This document shows positions 17,871 to 27,067 of a stretch of DNA of 64,000 nucleotides, in pieces. The position numbers and the translations under genes are program-made. Numbering within the stretch: position 1 is the first letter of the stretch; each line of letters starts with the position of its first letter. Origin of the DNA: Paenibacillus sp. PK3_47 (GTDB lineage: Bacteria; Bacillota; Bacilli; Paenibacillales; Paenibacillaceae); the NCBI RefSeq assembly GCF_023520895.1, contig NZ_CP026029.1, forward strand, positions 4,712,001-4,776,000, written 5' to 3'. Below the pieces are notes generated by a model. That model did no database searches, was not told where the DNA came from, and saw only the letters and a list, made by a program, of their open reading frames with translations.

Positions 17871-18158
17871 ACTCAGACTGAGGATACGCCCAGAACCAGA
17901 AATGATACACGTAAATAAAATAATATTACTCTCCGTTACACGTACATGCTTGATTCTTTTTGTGTCGGCGGATTTAATTACTATTTCAACTCATAAGGCT
18001 TGAATAAAAAATAGCCCGCTCTTTTCAAATGTTCCTTAAGTCTAACTTAAGTTCTGTACCCCCAATATTTTGCGGAAATAAATTCTCAGTCTGGGCATAA
18101 TAGATGCCATCACTGCCGGTAAGCTTTAACAGGCGGAAGCATCTCAGGAGGTATGGAA

Positions 18159-19958
18159 TTGCATAAGGCTATACATAGACGCATAATGTGGGTTCTGCTG
18201 GTTTTATCAGCTCTGGTTGTTCTGTTAATGGTAAGGTTGGCCTGGGTGCAGCTGGTGCTGAAGAACCGGCATGTGCCGGGAAGAGAATACACATTGGCGC
18301 AGATGGCTGAAGTCCAGAGTGAACGTGAAACTGTGCTGGACAGCGGGCGGGGACGACTGTATGACCGTTCAGGGAAGCCGCTTGCCGGGGAGACGATCCG
18401 GGTTGCTGTGTTTTTTCCGGAGGAGCAGAGCGCCCGTTATTCCCCGGGCAATGATAGCATACAGCGGATGCGCCGGCTTGCTTCTGTGCTGGAGGTTACA
18501 TACGGGGAGCTGCAGAGCAGAATCTCCGGTATAAAAGAGCCGCTGGTCTGGCCCGCTGATCCAGGCAGCAAACGCCCTTTAGCACTGACTCCGGATCAGG
18601 CAGCAGCAGTGGAACAGCTTGGACTTGAAGAGGTGCGTGTGCTCCCTTTTACCCGCAGGCATAATGAGAAATTATCCGGAAGCCAATGGATGGGATACCT
18701 CTCTGAAGCTTCAAAGGAAAAGGCTAAACAGTCATCTACAGGACTGAGGGTTCCGCTTACGGGAACAGACGGACTGGAGAAGACGCTCGAACCCCTGATT
18801 GAGGGAGTGGGCCATACAGAGGCTTACGTTCAGGTGGATGCGCGCGGCAACAAGCTTCCCGGCAGTAAAATTCATGTGAAAGCACCGGGCAATCCTTATT
18901 ATCCGCTGTCCGTATATACAACCATTAATAAAAAGCTTCAGGAAGGAATTGAGGACCTGGTCAGCGGGGAAGACCTGAAAGAAGGCGCGGTCGTCGTGCT
19001 GGACACGGCTACAGGTGATATTGAAGCGATGGTATCGTTCCCTTTCTACAATCCCGAGCAGATTTCGCCTGAAGAAGGCGAATGGAATAACAGGGCGCTG
19101 CAGGCGGCTGTTCCGGGGTCCATTTTTAAAATCGTGACTGCAGCTGCTGCGCTTGAAGCCGGGGTAACTTCGCCGGACGAGAAATTTTACTGCTCCGGTC
19201 ATTACGGGAAATATGGCCTGACCTGCCTAAACGGCAAAGGACACGGTTCCCTCACGCTGGCGCAAGGGTTCGCCGTGTCCTGTAATACCGTTTTTGCCAC
19301 GCTGGCTGAGCGGCTCAGCGGGGCACAGCTCCAGACCACGGCGCTCGCGCTCGGTCTGGGAAGAGATATTGGCTGGCAGGCCAAAAACACGCTTGGCCTG
19401 CCGGTCCTCCGGCCGCTTGCCGGGGAGCAGCCGGGGACGATTTTCACCACCCTGCTGCCGGATGACGGCGGGGCAAGGGTGCAGGCAGCCATTGGCCAGC
19501 GGGATGTGAGAGTCACGCCGCTGCAGGCGGCCAATCTCATTGTGACGCTGCTGCATGGCGGTGAGGTCAGGGCGCCGCGCATTCTGCAGCGGATCGCCTT
19601 CCGGAACGGGCAGACACTGCAGGAGCTGCCCGCTCATCTGGCCCCGGCCAAAGCCGGCCGGGTCTCATCCGCCACCTCCAAGCTGCTGCAGTCATGGATG
19701 CGCAAGGTGGTGACGGAAGGAACGGGCAGCCGTCTTCAAGGCACCCGCTGGCCGGTGGCCGGAAAGTCCGGGACAGCCCAGACGTTTGTGAAGGGTGTGC
19801 CCCGCAACAACCAATGGTTCATCGGTTACGGTCCGGCAGACCATCCGCGTTATGCAGTGGCTGTTGCAGTCGAGAATGTGGCCCCCGGCAGCCTCCACGC
19901 CGCCACGAAGCTGTTCGGTCAGGTGTTTGATCTGCTGTCCGCATCCTCCGGAGAATGA
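18159..19958 (+). CDS. Class B penicillin-binding protein (transpeptidase)
   Basis: Peptidoglycan D,D-transpeptidase of about 600 residues with one N-terminal membrane anchor, a dimerisation/pedestal domain and a C-terminal transpeptidase. Counting from the ATG at 18153: catalytic PGSIFK (S323, K326), SCN (S376, N378) and KSGTA (K538) are all intact. AGGAGG at 18146-18151 is one base from that ATG but seven from the in-frame TTG at 18159, so TTG is the more likely start. Size and layout resemble Bacillus PbpI-like class B PBPs, with a role in cell-wall or spore/septal synthesis; the exact orthologue is uncertain. Its 3' end overlaps the convergent permease gene by 40 bases. Confidence 0.93.
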   Translation: MHKAIHRRIMWVLLVLSALVVLLMVRLAWVQLVLKNRHVPGREYTLAQMAEVQSERETVLDSGRGRLYDRSGKPLAGETIRVAVFFPEEQSARYSPGNDSIQRMRRLASVLEVTYGELQSRISGIKEPLVWPADPGSKRPLALTPDQAAAVEQLGLEEVRVLPFTRRHNEKLSGSQWMGYLSEASKEKAKQSSTGLRVPLTGTDGLEKTLEPLIEGVGHTEAYVQVDARGNKLPGSKIHVKAPGNPYYPLSVYTTINKKLQEGIEDLVSGEDLKEGAVVVLDTATGDIEAMVSFPFYNPEQISPEEGEWNNRALQAAVPGSIFKIVTAAAALEAGVTSPDEKFYCSGHYGKYGLTCLNGKGHGSLTLAQGFAVSCNTVFATLAERLSGAQLQTTALALGLGRDIGWQAKNTLGLPVLRPLAGEQPGTIFTTLLPDDGGARVQAAIGQRDVRVTPLQAANLIVTLLHGGEVRAPRILQRIAFRNGQTLQELPAHLAPAKAGRVSSATSKLLQSWMRKVVTEGTGSRLQGTRWPVAGKSGTAQTFVKGVPRNNQWFIGYGPADHPRYAVAVAVENVAPGSLHAATKLFGQVFDLLSASSGE

Positions 19959-21115
19959 GCAGCGGCGCTGTCACCCGGAACGGAACCGCCCGCCGTAGAA
20001 GGCTCGGCAGCAGCTGCGAACGGAGACACAATGAACTCCTCCTGCGGGAGGTAAATCCAGCGCTGGAGGTATCCCTGCTGAATCAGCTCTTTAATCAGGA
20101 TGAGCAGAATCGGGGACAGAATTAGCCCGGCGACGCCAAAGGCGGACATCGACAGAATAACAAACGAGAGCATCAAAAAGGCGGAAGATACGCCGATCGA
20201 ATTGCCGGTAATCTTCGGCTCCAGCAGCTGTCTTACGAGAAGGACCACAACCAGCAGGACCAGCAGGCCTACTGCGAGCGAAACGTTGCCGACGATGAAC
20301 AGATACACGATCCAGGGAATAAGGATAGTTGAGACGCCGAGCAGCGGCAGCACGTCAAAGACAGCGCAGACCAGCGCCATGGTAATCTCATTTCCCGTCT
20401 GGAGAATGAACAATCCGACGAGCACAATGCCAAAGGTAATGCTGATCAGGATCAGCTGCGCTTTTAGATAAGAACCGATGGCTTTGAAGACATTCCCCTG
20501 CACAAAAGCGTAAGCGGTCTTGAACGTCTTGGGCATCTTGTCGTGGGCAATCTTCCGCCAGTCCTTAATCTCCATACTGAGGAAAAAGGCGAGAATAATC
20601 GCAATGCCGAAATTCCCCATAAAAGAAGAGAAAGAGCCGAGTACACCGATCATATACTTAAAGAAGGTAACCAGCCACGCGGAGAGAACATTGGTGGCAC
20701 TGGTGAAATAACCGTTGATTTTGTCGGTAAGATCAGCCGGCAGGGAATCAATTTGCTGCTGCAGGTATGTAGTGGCTTCCGTAAAATGATATTGGACGAT
20801 CTCCGTATAACGGGGCAGATTGTGCTGGAACTGAATCGCCTGCGTTGCGATCAGCAGTCCGGCACCGAACAGGACGCCCAGGAGAATGACGAGGAACAGC
20901 AGCACTGAAATGGCGGAAGCGAACGGTTTGCCCATCCCCTTACGGTTGAGGAAACGCGCCAGTGGCTCAATCAGCATGAATACAAAAAAGGACAGAAATA
21001 CAGGTGCGGCCAGTTGATACAGCTTGCTGAAAGCGAGCATCACAAGATACACCGTCAGCACAACCAGCCCGATGTCAAAGAAGGTGCGCCAATATTTTTT
21101 GTACAGCGGCAGCAT
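19919..21115 (-). CDS. AI-2E family permease (YtvI/PerM-like)
   Basis: Integral membrane protein of 398 residues in the AI-2E/PerM family (PF01594). Several hydrophobic segments are seen: two near the N-terminus, one near residues 65-85, and a block from about 155 to 355 containing the family's conserved DVLPLLGVSTILIPW and AFGVAGLILSP stretches. The C-terminal 45 residues are hydrophilic, Ala/Ser/Pro-rich and probably poorly conserved; the last codons overlap the convergent PBP gene by 40 bases. Members export small molecules or act as Na+/H+ antiporters; the substrate here cannot be told from sequence. Confidence 0.9.
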   Translation of the reverse strand: MLPLYKKYWRTFFDIGLVVLTVYLVMLAFSKLYQLAAPVFLSFFVFMLIEPLARFLNRKGMGKPFASAISVLLFLVILLGVLFGAGLLIATQAIQFQHNLPRYTEIVQYHFTEATTYLQQQIDSLPADLTDKINGYFTSATNVLSAWLVTFFKYMIGVLGSFSSFMGNFGIAIILAFFLSMEIKDWRKIAHDKMPKTFKTAYAFVQGNVFKAIGSYLKAQLILISITFGIVLVGLFILQTGNEITMALVCAVFDVLPLLGVSTILIPWIVYLFIVGNVSLAVGLLVLLVVVLLVRQLLEPKITGNSIGVSSAFLMLSFVILSMSAFGVAGLILSPILLILIKELIQQGYLQRWIYLPQEEFIVSPFAAAAEPSTAGGSVPGDSAAAHSPEDADSRSNT

Positions 21116-21367
21116 AGGGTTAACGACTCCTTTTTCAGATGACTTTTTAGAAAAAATGACATTCAGCCTTCAATTCATTGTACACGATTTTAATAAAAAA
21201 GCGTCTTTTTCTTTGGCAGCTGTGTTAAAATAGGGGGTAATGTTTTTTCGCGGGATTGTGCCCGCCAAAAAACCGCAAGGCACACTTACTCTACTTGGCC
21301 GTATCACAGTATCTGCTTGCATACTTATAACGAGCCAAAGTCAACTCTGGAAAAGCGGGGAAATTAC

Positions 21368-22747
21368 ATGCAGACTTTGCTGCTCTGGTTATTTTATATT
21401 TCAACCTTTTATGCATTTATTCCTGGAATGATCAGCCGGATCTTTGGTTACCGTGTATTCCGCAAAGGTATCGGGCGGACCGAATTTGCCCTGACCTTTG
21501 ACGACGGGCCTGATCCTCAATATACACCGCTTCTGCTCGATTTGCTCAAGCGTTACGATGCCAAGGCAACATTCTTTGTGGTCGGCTCCCACGCCGAGCA
21601 GAATCCGGAGATTATCAGAAGGATGCATGCCGAAGGGCATCTCATCGGTATTCATAATTATGTGCACAAAACGAACTGGCTGATGCGTCCCGCAACCGTC
21701 AAAAGGCAAATTAAGCGTACGGATGATATTATTTACAGTATTACCGGGGAACGGAGCACGTATTACCGTCCGCCGTGGGGGATCGTGAATCTGTTCGACT
21801 TTTCCAAACGCCGGCAGGTGCAGATTGTTCTGTGGTCCGCCATGTTCGGTGACTGGAAGGCAAAGCTTGGAGCAGACCGGCTGACCGAGAAAATGCTCTC
21901 CAAGCTGAACCCGGGTGAAGTTATGCTGCTGCATGACTGCGGCACGACACTTGGCGCTGACCCTCACGCGCCGAAGCATATGCTGGTGGCTCTGGAACGG
22001 ATGCTGCGTGAAGCACAGAACCGCGGGCTGAGCAGTATCCGGATTGATGAGATGATCAAGAAGGTGCAGAGTTCGCCCATTCAGCAGCTTTCTTTTGCCA
22101 AAAGGCTGGTCGTAGGCCTGTGGCTGGCCTGGGAGCAGGTGTTCCAGTTCATCTTCAGTCTTAAGACGATTTCGCCGGCCGACCCGTTCCTGCATTACCG
22201 GCTGCGCAAGTATCAGGGTGAACCGGTGATGATGGATAACGGCGAGCTGCTGAACAAAGGCGACAAAGTTATAGAGCTGCATATCGACAACAGGCAGCTG
22301 TTCGAGCTGGGTGTGCATTCCCGGTCATCCGCGCAGCTGGCCATCCGGATGATCCGCCGGATGGAGAAGGATCTGCCTGTGCTTGCGGGGCGGATTGCCG
22401 GTGATTTGGACCTGGCAGAAGCCAAGGCGCTTTACGGTGTCAGCATGATTAACCGGGGGCCGGAGAAGTTCGGGTTCATGGTGCTGGATCTGCCGGATGG
22501 GCTGTTCGCCCGTTCCACCAAGTTTTACTTGAGCATCCTGCTGAGTGTCATTCATCCCGCCGGCGGAGCAAGGTTGAAGGAGCGCAGCGAGGTGCTCGTG
22601 CCGAAGATGATGCTGATGCCGGTCTCCCAGCTCCTGGACCAGATGAACCAGCAGCGGCCGCAGAAGCAGGTTAAGGTGCGTGAGCTGAAGCGTGAAGAAG
22701 AGCGGCCTCTGGAAGCAGAGCTTCCGGGAGCGACAGCTGTACATTAG
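21368..22747 (+). CDS. Polysaccharide deacetylase (NodB) with YkoP-like C-terminal domain
   Basis: Carbohydrate esterase family 4 protein, 459 residues from the ATG at 21368 (AGCGGGG upstream); an in-frame ATG at 21317 has no ribosome site. A hydrophobic N-terminal segment anchors or exports it. The NodB fold is shown by TFDDGPDP (catalytic base and metal Asp), a HNYVH metal His pair, RPPWG and LLHDCG. After about residue 240 a further 200 residues resemble the YkoP-type extension found in Bacillota deacetylases. It probably removes acetyl groups from peptidoglycan or a cell-surface polymer. A strong terminator follows. Confidence 0.9.
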   Translation: MQTLLLWLFYISTFYAFIPGMISRIFGYRVFRKGIGRTEFALTFDDGPDPQYTPLLLDLLKRYDAKATFFVVGSHAEQNPEIIRRMHAEGHLIGIHNYVHKTNWLMRPATVKRQIKRTDDIIYSITGERSTYYRPPWGIVNLFDFSKRRQVQIVLWSAMFGDWKAKLGADRLTEKMLSKLNPGEVMLLHDCGTTLGADPHAPKHMLVALERMLREAQNRGLSSIRIDEMIKKVQSSPIQQLSFAKRLVVGLWLAWEQVFQFIFSLKTISPADPFLHYRLRKYQGEPVMMDNGELLNKGDKVIELHIDNRQLFELGVHSRSSAQLAIRMIRRMEKDLPVLAGRIAGDLDLAEAKALYGVSMINRGPEKFGFMVLDLPDGLFARSTKFYLSILLSVIHPAGGARLKERSEVLVPKMMLMPVSQLLDQMNQQRPQKQVKVRELKREEERPLEAELPGATAVH

Positions 22748-22793
22748 GCACAGCGCCCGGCTATAATCACTAAATTTCATGAATATAAATGCG

Positions 22794-22832
22794 AAAAGAC
22801 AGAGGCAGCTTCAACAAGCCTCTGTCTTTTTT
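22794..22832. terminator. Perfect 13-bp terminator stem
   Basis: Arm aaaagacagaggc (22794-22806) and arm gcctctgtctttt (22818-22830) pair without mismatch around an 11-base loop, with A-run and T-run flanks; it ends the deacetylase transcript and could act in both directions. Confidence 0.93.
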
Positions 22833-22946
22833 GTCGTACACCTCTGGAGCTTCGTATTCTTTCACACTGTGGGTCCAAGGCTTTGTCATGTGCAAGTTTG
22901 CGTCGCATCCCGCGCTTAAGCTCGCCTACAGCGGAAACGATCCCAA

Positions 22947-23228
22947 TGTACTCGAAAAACCGAGTACAATGTGCCACTGCGAGGAGAAAGCAGCCCAATA
23001 TACTTGAAAAACCGAGTACAATGTGCCACTGCGAGGGGAAAACAGCCCAATGTACTCGAAAAACCGAGTACAATGTACCACTGCGAGGGCAAAGCAGCCC
23101 AATGTACTCGAAAAACCGAGTACAATGCGCCACTGCGAGGGCAAAGCAGCCCAATGTACTCGAAAAACCGAGTACAATGTGCCACTGCGAGGAGAACACA
23201 GCCCAATGTACTCGAAAAACCGAGTACA
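22947..23228. repeat. 52-bp tandem hairpin repeat, family C, six units
   Basis: Palindrome arms tgtactcg and cgagtaca flank aaaaac; units begin at 22947, 22999, 23051, 23103, 23155 and 23207, exactly 52 apart. The second unit has a degenerate left arm (tatacttg). Spacer text (cactgcgagg.aaa.cagccca) is conserved between units, so this is not CRISPR. It fills most of the 579-base gap between the convergent deacetylase and ilvD genes. No gene seen. Confidence 0.93.
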
Positions 23229-23278
23229 TTTGACCCACTGCGAAGGCGAGCGTGTCACGCTCTCCAATGGCCATAGCC

Positions 23279-23315
23279 AAAAAAATAGCCCCTGAGGCAT
23301 GAATACCCCCGGGGC
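23279..23315 (-). terminator. Terminator of ilvD
   Basis: On the minus strand agcccc (23315-23310) pairs with ggggct (23291-23286) after a long loop and is followed by an A-run on the plus strand (T-run in the transcript). Confidence 0.7.
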
Positions 23316-23326
23316 TGTCAGCAAAA

Positions 23327-25012
23327 TTAGATTTTGAGCACGCCGCCATTGCTGGCGTTCGTTACAAGCTTGGAATAACGGGCAAGGTAGCCTGTCTTCA
23401 CCTTCGGCTCGAAGCCTTTCCAGCCGTTGCGGCGGACAGCGAGCACCTCTTCTTCGACAAGCAGCTCGATCTTGCGGTTGTTGAGATCCAGCTCGATGAT
23501 ATCGCCGTCTTCAACAAAAGCGATCGGGCCGCCTTCAGCTGCTTCCGGTGAGATATGGCCGATGCTGATGCCGCGGGAAGCGCCGGAGAAACGTCCGTCA
23601 GTGATCAGGCCGACCTTGGCACCAAGGCCCATGCCGACGATCTGGGAGGTTGGGGCGAGCATTTCCGGCATACCCGGTCCGCCTTTAGGTCCTTCGTAGC
23701 GGATAACGACTACATGTCCTTCCTTGACCTTGCCGTTCGCGATCCCTTCCAGAGCCTGCTCCTGTGAATCAAAGCAGATCGCTGGACCTTTATGGTAGCC
23801 GCCTACAGAAGCGTCAACTGCTCCGACCTTGATGATCGAGCCTTCCGGAGCCAGGTTTCCGTAGAGTACGGCCAGGCCGCCTTTTTCGGAATAAGGATTG
23901 TCCAGCGTATGGATAACAGAGGTATCCAGAATCTCATGGCCGCGTACATTCTCGGCCAGCGTCTTGCCGGTTACCGTGATGCAGTCGCCGTAAATCGCAC
24001 CCGGCTTCTTCAGCAGCTCATTCAGCACAGCGCTCACGCCGCCGGCCCGGTCCACATCCTCGATGAAGATATCGGAGGCAGGGGCAAGCTTGGACAGGTA
24101 AGGCACGCGGTTAGCCACTTCATTGATGCGCTCCAGCGGATAGTCGACGCCCGCTTCCTGTGCCAGTGCCAGTGTGTGCAGCACAGTGTTGGTGGAGCCG
24201 CCCATGGCCATATCCAGAGCAAAGGCATTATCCAGCGATTCTTTGGTTACGATATCGCGCGGTTTCAGATCAAGCTTGATCAGCTCCATCAATTGGGTAG
24301 CGGATTTGCGTACGAAATCGCGGCGTTCTTCCGCAACTGCCAGAATGGTTCCATTCCCCGGAAGAGCCAGGCCGAGAGCTTCAGCCAGACAGTTCATAGA
24401 GTTAGCGGTGAACATACCGGAGCAGGAGCCGCAGGTAGGACAGCCGTATTGTTCCAGTTCCAGGAGCTCTTCATCATTGATCTTGCCGACCTGATGGGCG
24501 CCAACGCCTTCAAATACGGAAGTCAGGGAGAGCTTTTTGCCTTTGCTGTCTACGCCGGCCTTCATCGGTCCGCCGCTGACGAATACTGTCGGGATGTTGA
24601 CGCGCAGCGCGCCCATCATCATGCCCGGAGTGATTTTGTCACAGTTGGGAATGCACACCATGCCGTCGAACCAGTGCGCGGAAACGACAGTTTCCAGTGA
24701 GTCGGCAATAATCTCGCGGCTTGGCAGGGAGTAACGCATGCCGATATGGCCCATGGCAATACCGTCGTCTACACCGATCGTATTGAATTCAAAAGGAACG
24801 CCGCCGGCTTCGCGGATCGCTTCCTTGACGATTTTGCCGAATTCCTGAAGATGCACATGACCTGGTACAATATCGATATAAGAGTTACATACCGCGATGA
24901 ACGGTTTGCCGAAATCCTCTTCCTTAACGCCGGCGGCACGCAGGAGACTGCGGTGCGGAGCCCGGTCAAAACCTTTTTTAATCATGTCTGAACGCATTTT
25001 CTTGGCTGCCAT
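23327..25012 (-). CDS. ilvD: Dihydroxy-acid dehydratase
   Basis: Fe-S dehydratase of valine/isoleucine (and pantothenate) synthesis, converting 2,3-dihydroxy-acids to 2-oxo-acids. From ATG 25012 the product is 561 residues, normal for IlvD; an in-frame extension to 25135 lacks a ribosome site, while GGGGGG lies just before 25012. Cluster-binding cysteines are visible in IPNCDKITPGM and CPTCGSCSGMFTANSMN; the C-terminal GRFSGASRGISIGHISPEAAEGG block is typical. It stands alone without other ilv genes. No T-box or CodY motif was recognised in its leader, which instead carries a long inverted repeat. Confidence 0.97.
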   Translation of the reverse strand: MAAKKMRSDMIKKGFDRAPHRSLLRAAGVKEEDFGKPFIAVCNSYIDIVPGHVHLQEFGKIVKEAIREAGGVPFEFNTIGVDDGIAMGHIGMRYSLPSREIIADSLETVVSAHWFDGMVCIPNCDKITPGMMMGALRVNIPTVFVSGGPMKAGVDSKGKKLSLTSVFEGVGAHQVGKINDEELLELEQYGCPTCGSCSGMFTANSMNCLAEALGLALPGNGTILAVAEERRDFVRKSATQLMELIKLDLKPRDIVTKESLDNAFALDMAMGGSTNTVLHTLALAQEAGVDYPLERINEVANRVPYLSKLAPASDIFIEDVDRAGGVSAVLNELLKKPGAIYGDCITVTGKTLAENVRGHEILDTSVIHTLDNPYSEKGGLAVLYGNLAPEGSIIKVGAVDASVGGYHKGPAICFDSQEQALEGIANGKVKEGHVVVIRYEGPKGGPGMPEMLAPTSQIVGMGLGAKVGLITDGRFSGASRGISIGHISPEAAEGGPIAFVEDGDIIELDLNNRKIELLVEEEVLAVRRNGWKGFEPKVKTGYLARYSKLVTNASNGGVLKI

Positions 25013-25152
25013 AATAACATTTCCCCCCTGAAAGTTGTTGGCATGCACTTGACGGGGATGCTTCGTACACACCCGCCTGGAGCACAGCCCAGTGATCAAC
25101 GAATATAGTGTCGCATTAACGCACTGCAATCCCAAACAACACGTGTCTGCGG

Positions 25153-25212
25153 TTTATAGAAGGAACGGGGTCCAGCTTCCTGCAAGAAGAAGGGCGAAGC
25201 CGTTTCTATAAA
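25153..25212. repeat. Long imperfect inverted repeat upstream of ilvD
   Basis: Text tttatagaaggaacgg (25153-25168) is repeated in inverse as ccgtttctataaa (25200-25212), with an inner gcttc/gaagc pairing. It lies about 140 bases before the ilvD start in the 438-base gap to the regulator gene, so it could fold in the ilvD leader or be an operator. The rest of the gap (25213-25450) shows no gene. Confidence 0.5.
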
Positions 25213-25450
25213 AACAATGTCTTATTACTTCTATGAAAATACCTGCTTGATCCAAGCGGCCAGTCATTGTTATTAGAGAGTCTATCACAAAAGGCCTGTT
25301 TTTTCTACCGGACAATGTGAAGTTTGTCGGCTTCTGCTATGGGGCTGCCTGCCCGTAATTCCTTAGACAGCAAGGAAAGTGCTTTATCTGGAAAGTGCCC
25401 GGATGCAGAACCTTAGTCCTATATTTCGTGACGGCACCCCGAATTCCCGT

Positions 25451-27067
25451 TTATTCCTGCACTCCCGCAGCGTTCCTGCGGTAATCGGAAGGGGAGACAC
25501 CGGTCTCCTTCTTGAAGATCCGGTTGAAGGACCGGTAATTCTCGAAGCCGATAGATTCCGAGATTTCAAAGGTTTTGAGGTCGGTCGTCAAGAGCAGCAG
25601 CGTAGCCTTCTCAATCCGCAAGCGGGTCAGATATTGGACAAAGCTTTCACCCGCCGCTTTCTTGAACATCGCACTGAAATAAGGAACGCTGTAATTAATG
25701 GAAGCAGCCAGCTCCTCCAGCTTGTACGGATAGCTGAGATCCTCACGCATCGTCTGGATAATCCGCGAGATGGAAGCATCAATCCGCTTGCCGCCTTCCT
25801 GCAGCAGCTGAAGCTTGTGGAAGTAGGAGCAGGTCTTCTCGTGCACGGCACTGAATGTCTGGCACAGCTCCAGCTGTTTCCGCAAAGCGGCTTCCAGCTC
25901 CGCACCGCCTGAGGTGCCGATAGCGGCATGGCTCATATCCAGGAATACTCTTAAATACAGCGATTTGATCCGTTCCGGGTCCCAATGCTGCTCGGCAGCC
26001 TGGCGAAGCAGCAAGCTGCGTTCCTGCTCCAGCGCCGATGTGTTCAAATGCGGCTCCAGAAGCGCCTTTTTCAACACCTTGTACCAGAATTGGTTGAGCG
26101 GCTCCGGAATCGGCCCGAAGCAGAGGCCCTCTTCCAATTCCTCAATGGCGAGGCTTTCGCCTCCGCGGTAAAAGAATGGATATGGCGCAGAAGCCAGGTG
26201 CTTCAGCGCTTCCGGCCAAGACTGAAGTCCGCGCCCGAAAAGGCACTGCAGGCCGAAGCAGTTCATTTTGAGGTTGGCGGTAATAGACTGGAGCACCTGC
26301 TCCAGGAACCCTGGGCGCTCCGGCAACGCATCGGTATAGACGGCCAGAAACCGCCCTTTGTCCAGGGCAATCACTTTGTGCGGACCGATGCTGCCCAGTA
26401 TCTCTTTCAGCACGTTAACCCCGGCGAACTGCCAGAGCTTCAGCTCCTCGAGCTGGTCGACAGGGAAGCGCAGGGAGCAGCGGTCCAGCTCCAGCAGCAG
26501 CGCGTGAAACCGGCTGCCGCTCAGCGGAAGCTGCGCTTCCTCCAGCCTGCGCAGCCATTTGGATTCTGCAGCAGGACTACGGAGCATGTCCAGGAACAGG
26601 CTCTGTTCAATTTCGATTTCACTGAGCCGGACCTGCTGCTCCAGCTGGAGCTGCTTCTCACGCGACTCGCCCAGCGAATCGGCCTGGAAGGCCAATTGCT
26701 CCATAGTGCGGGCAAGCAGGCCGGGATCGGAGAGGCAGTCGTCCTTGATCAGATAAGAGGAGGCTTTCAGATGTATAGCCTGCTGGGCATAATGAAAGTC
26801 CTGGTGACAGGTAAGGATAATCACCTGCGGCGGGCGTTCCCCGCTGTTCTCAATCTCGCGCAGCATCTCCAGCCCGTTCATCCCCGGCATCGTAATATCC
26901 GTGACAATCAGCTCGGGTTTATGCTCCAGGAACAGCTTCAGCCCGTCCATGCCGTCCTCCGCTTCACCGATCAGGGTGAACAGGTCACTTCGTTCTTCGA
27001 TAAATTGGCGGAATACGGTTCTTGCCGGAATCTCGTCTTCCACCAGCAGCACATTATATTGAGTCAT
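25451..27067 (-). CDS. YesN-type response regulator (REC plus AraC)
   Basis: Regulator of 538 residues, ATG at 27067 after AAGGAGG. N-terminal receiver domain with acidic VEDE, phospho-acceptor Asp in LIVTDITMPGMNG, then a long middle region (about residues 130-430) found in the large YesN proteins, and a C-terminal AraC double helix-turn-helix (LEELAASINYSVPYFSAMF and FEISESIGFENYRSFNRIF). It overlaps the end of its kinase gene by 14 bases, so the two are translationally coupled. Expected to activate the divergent binding protein, permease and lyase genes when the kinase senses the polysaccharide product. Confidence 0.95.
   Translation of the reverse strand: MTQYNVLLVEDEIPARTVFRQFIEERSDLFTLIGEAEDGMDGLKLFLEHKPELIVTDITMPGMNGLEMLREIENSGERPPQVIILTCHQDFHYAQQAIHLKASSYLIKDDCLSDPGLLARTMEQLAFQADSLGESREKQLQLEQQVRLSEIEIEQSLFLDMLRSPAAESKWLRRLEEAQLPLSGSRFHALLLELDRCSLRFPVDQLEELKLWQFAGVNVLKEILGSIGPHKVIALDKGRFLAVYTDALPERPGFLEQVLQSITANLKMNCFGLQCLFGRGLQSWPEALKHLASAPYPFFYRGGESLAIEELEEGLCFGPIPEPLNQFWYKVLKKALLEPHLNTSALEQERSLLLRQAAEQHWDPERIKSLYLRVFLDMSHAAIGTSGGAELEAALRKQLELCQTFSAVHEKTCSYFHKLQLLQEGGKRIDASISRIIQTMREDLSYPYKLEELAASINYSVPYFSAMFKKAAGESFVQYLTRLRIEKATLLLLTTDLKTFEISESIGFENYRSFNRIFKKETGVSPSDYRRNAAGVQE

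Noticed and set aside
22947..23228. CRISPR array
   Set aside because: Spacers between palindromes are conserved from unit to unit and no cas genes are near; the same holds for families A and B.
22777..23349. Repeat-encoded frames on both strands at the family C array
   Set aside because: 52 bp is not a multiple of three, so the frames drift through the unit, yet stay open in several frames; this is composition, not coding.
25013..25300. T-box leader for ilvD
   Set aside because: No ggtggtaccacg-like T-box core or terminator was found on the minus strand.
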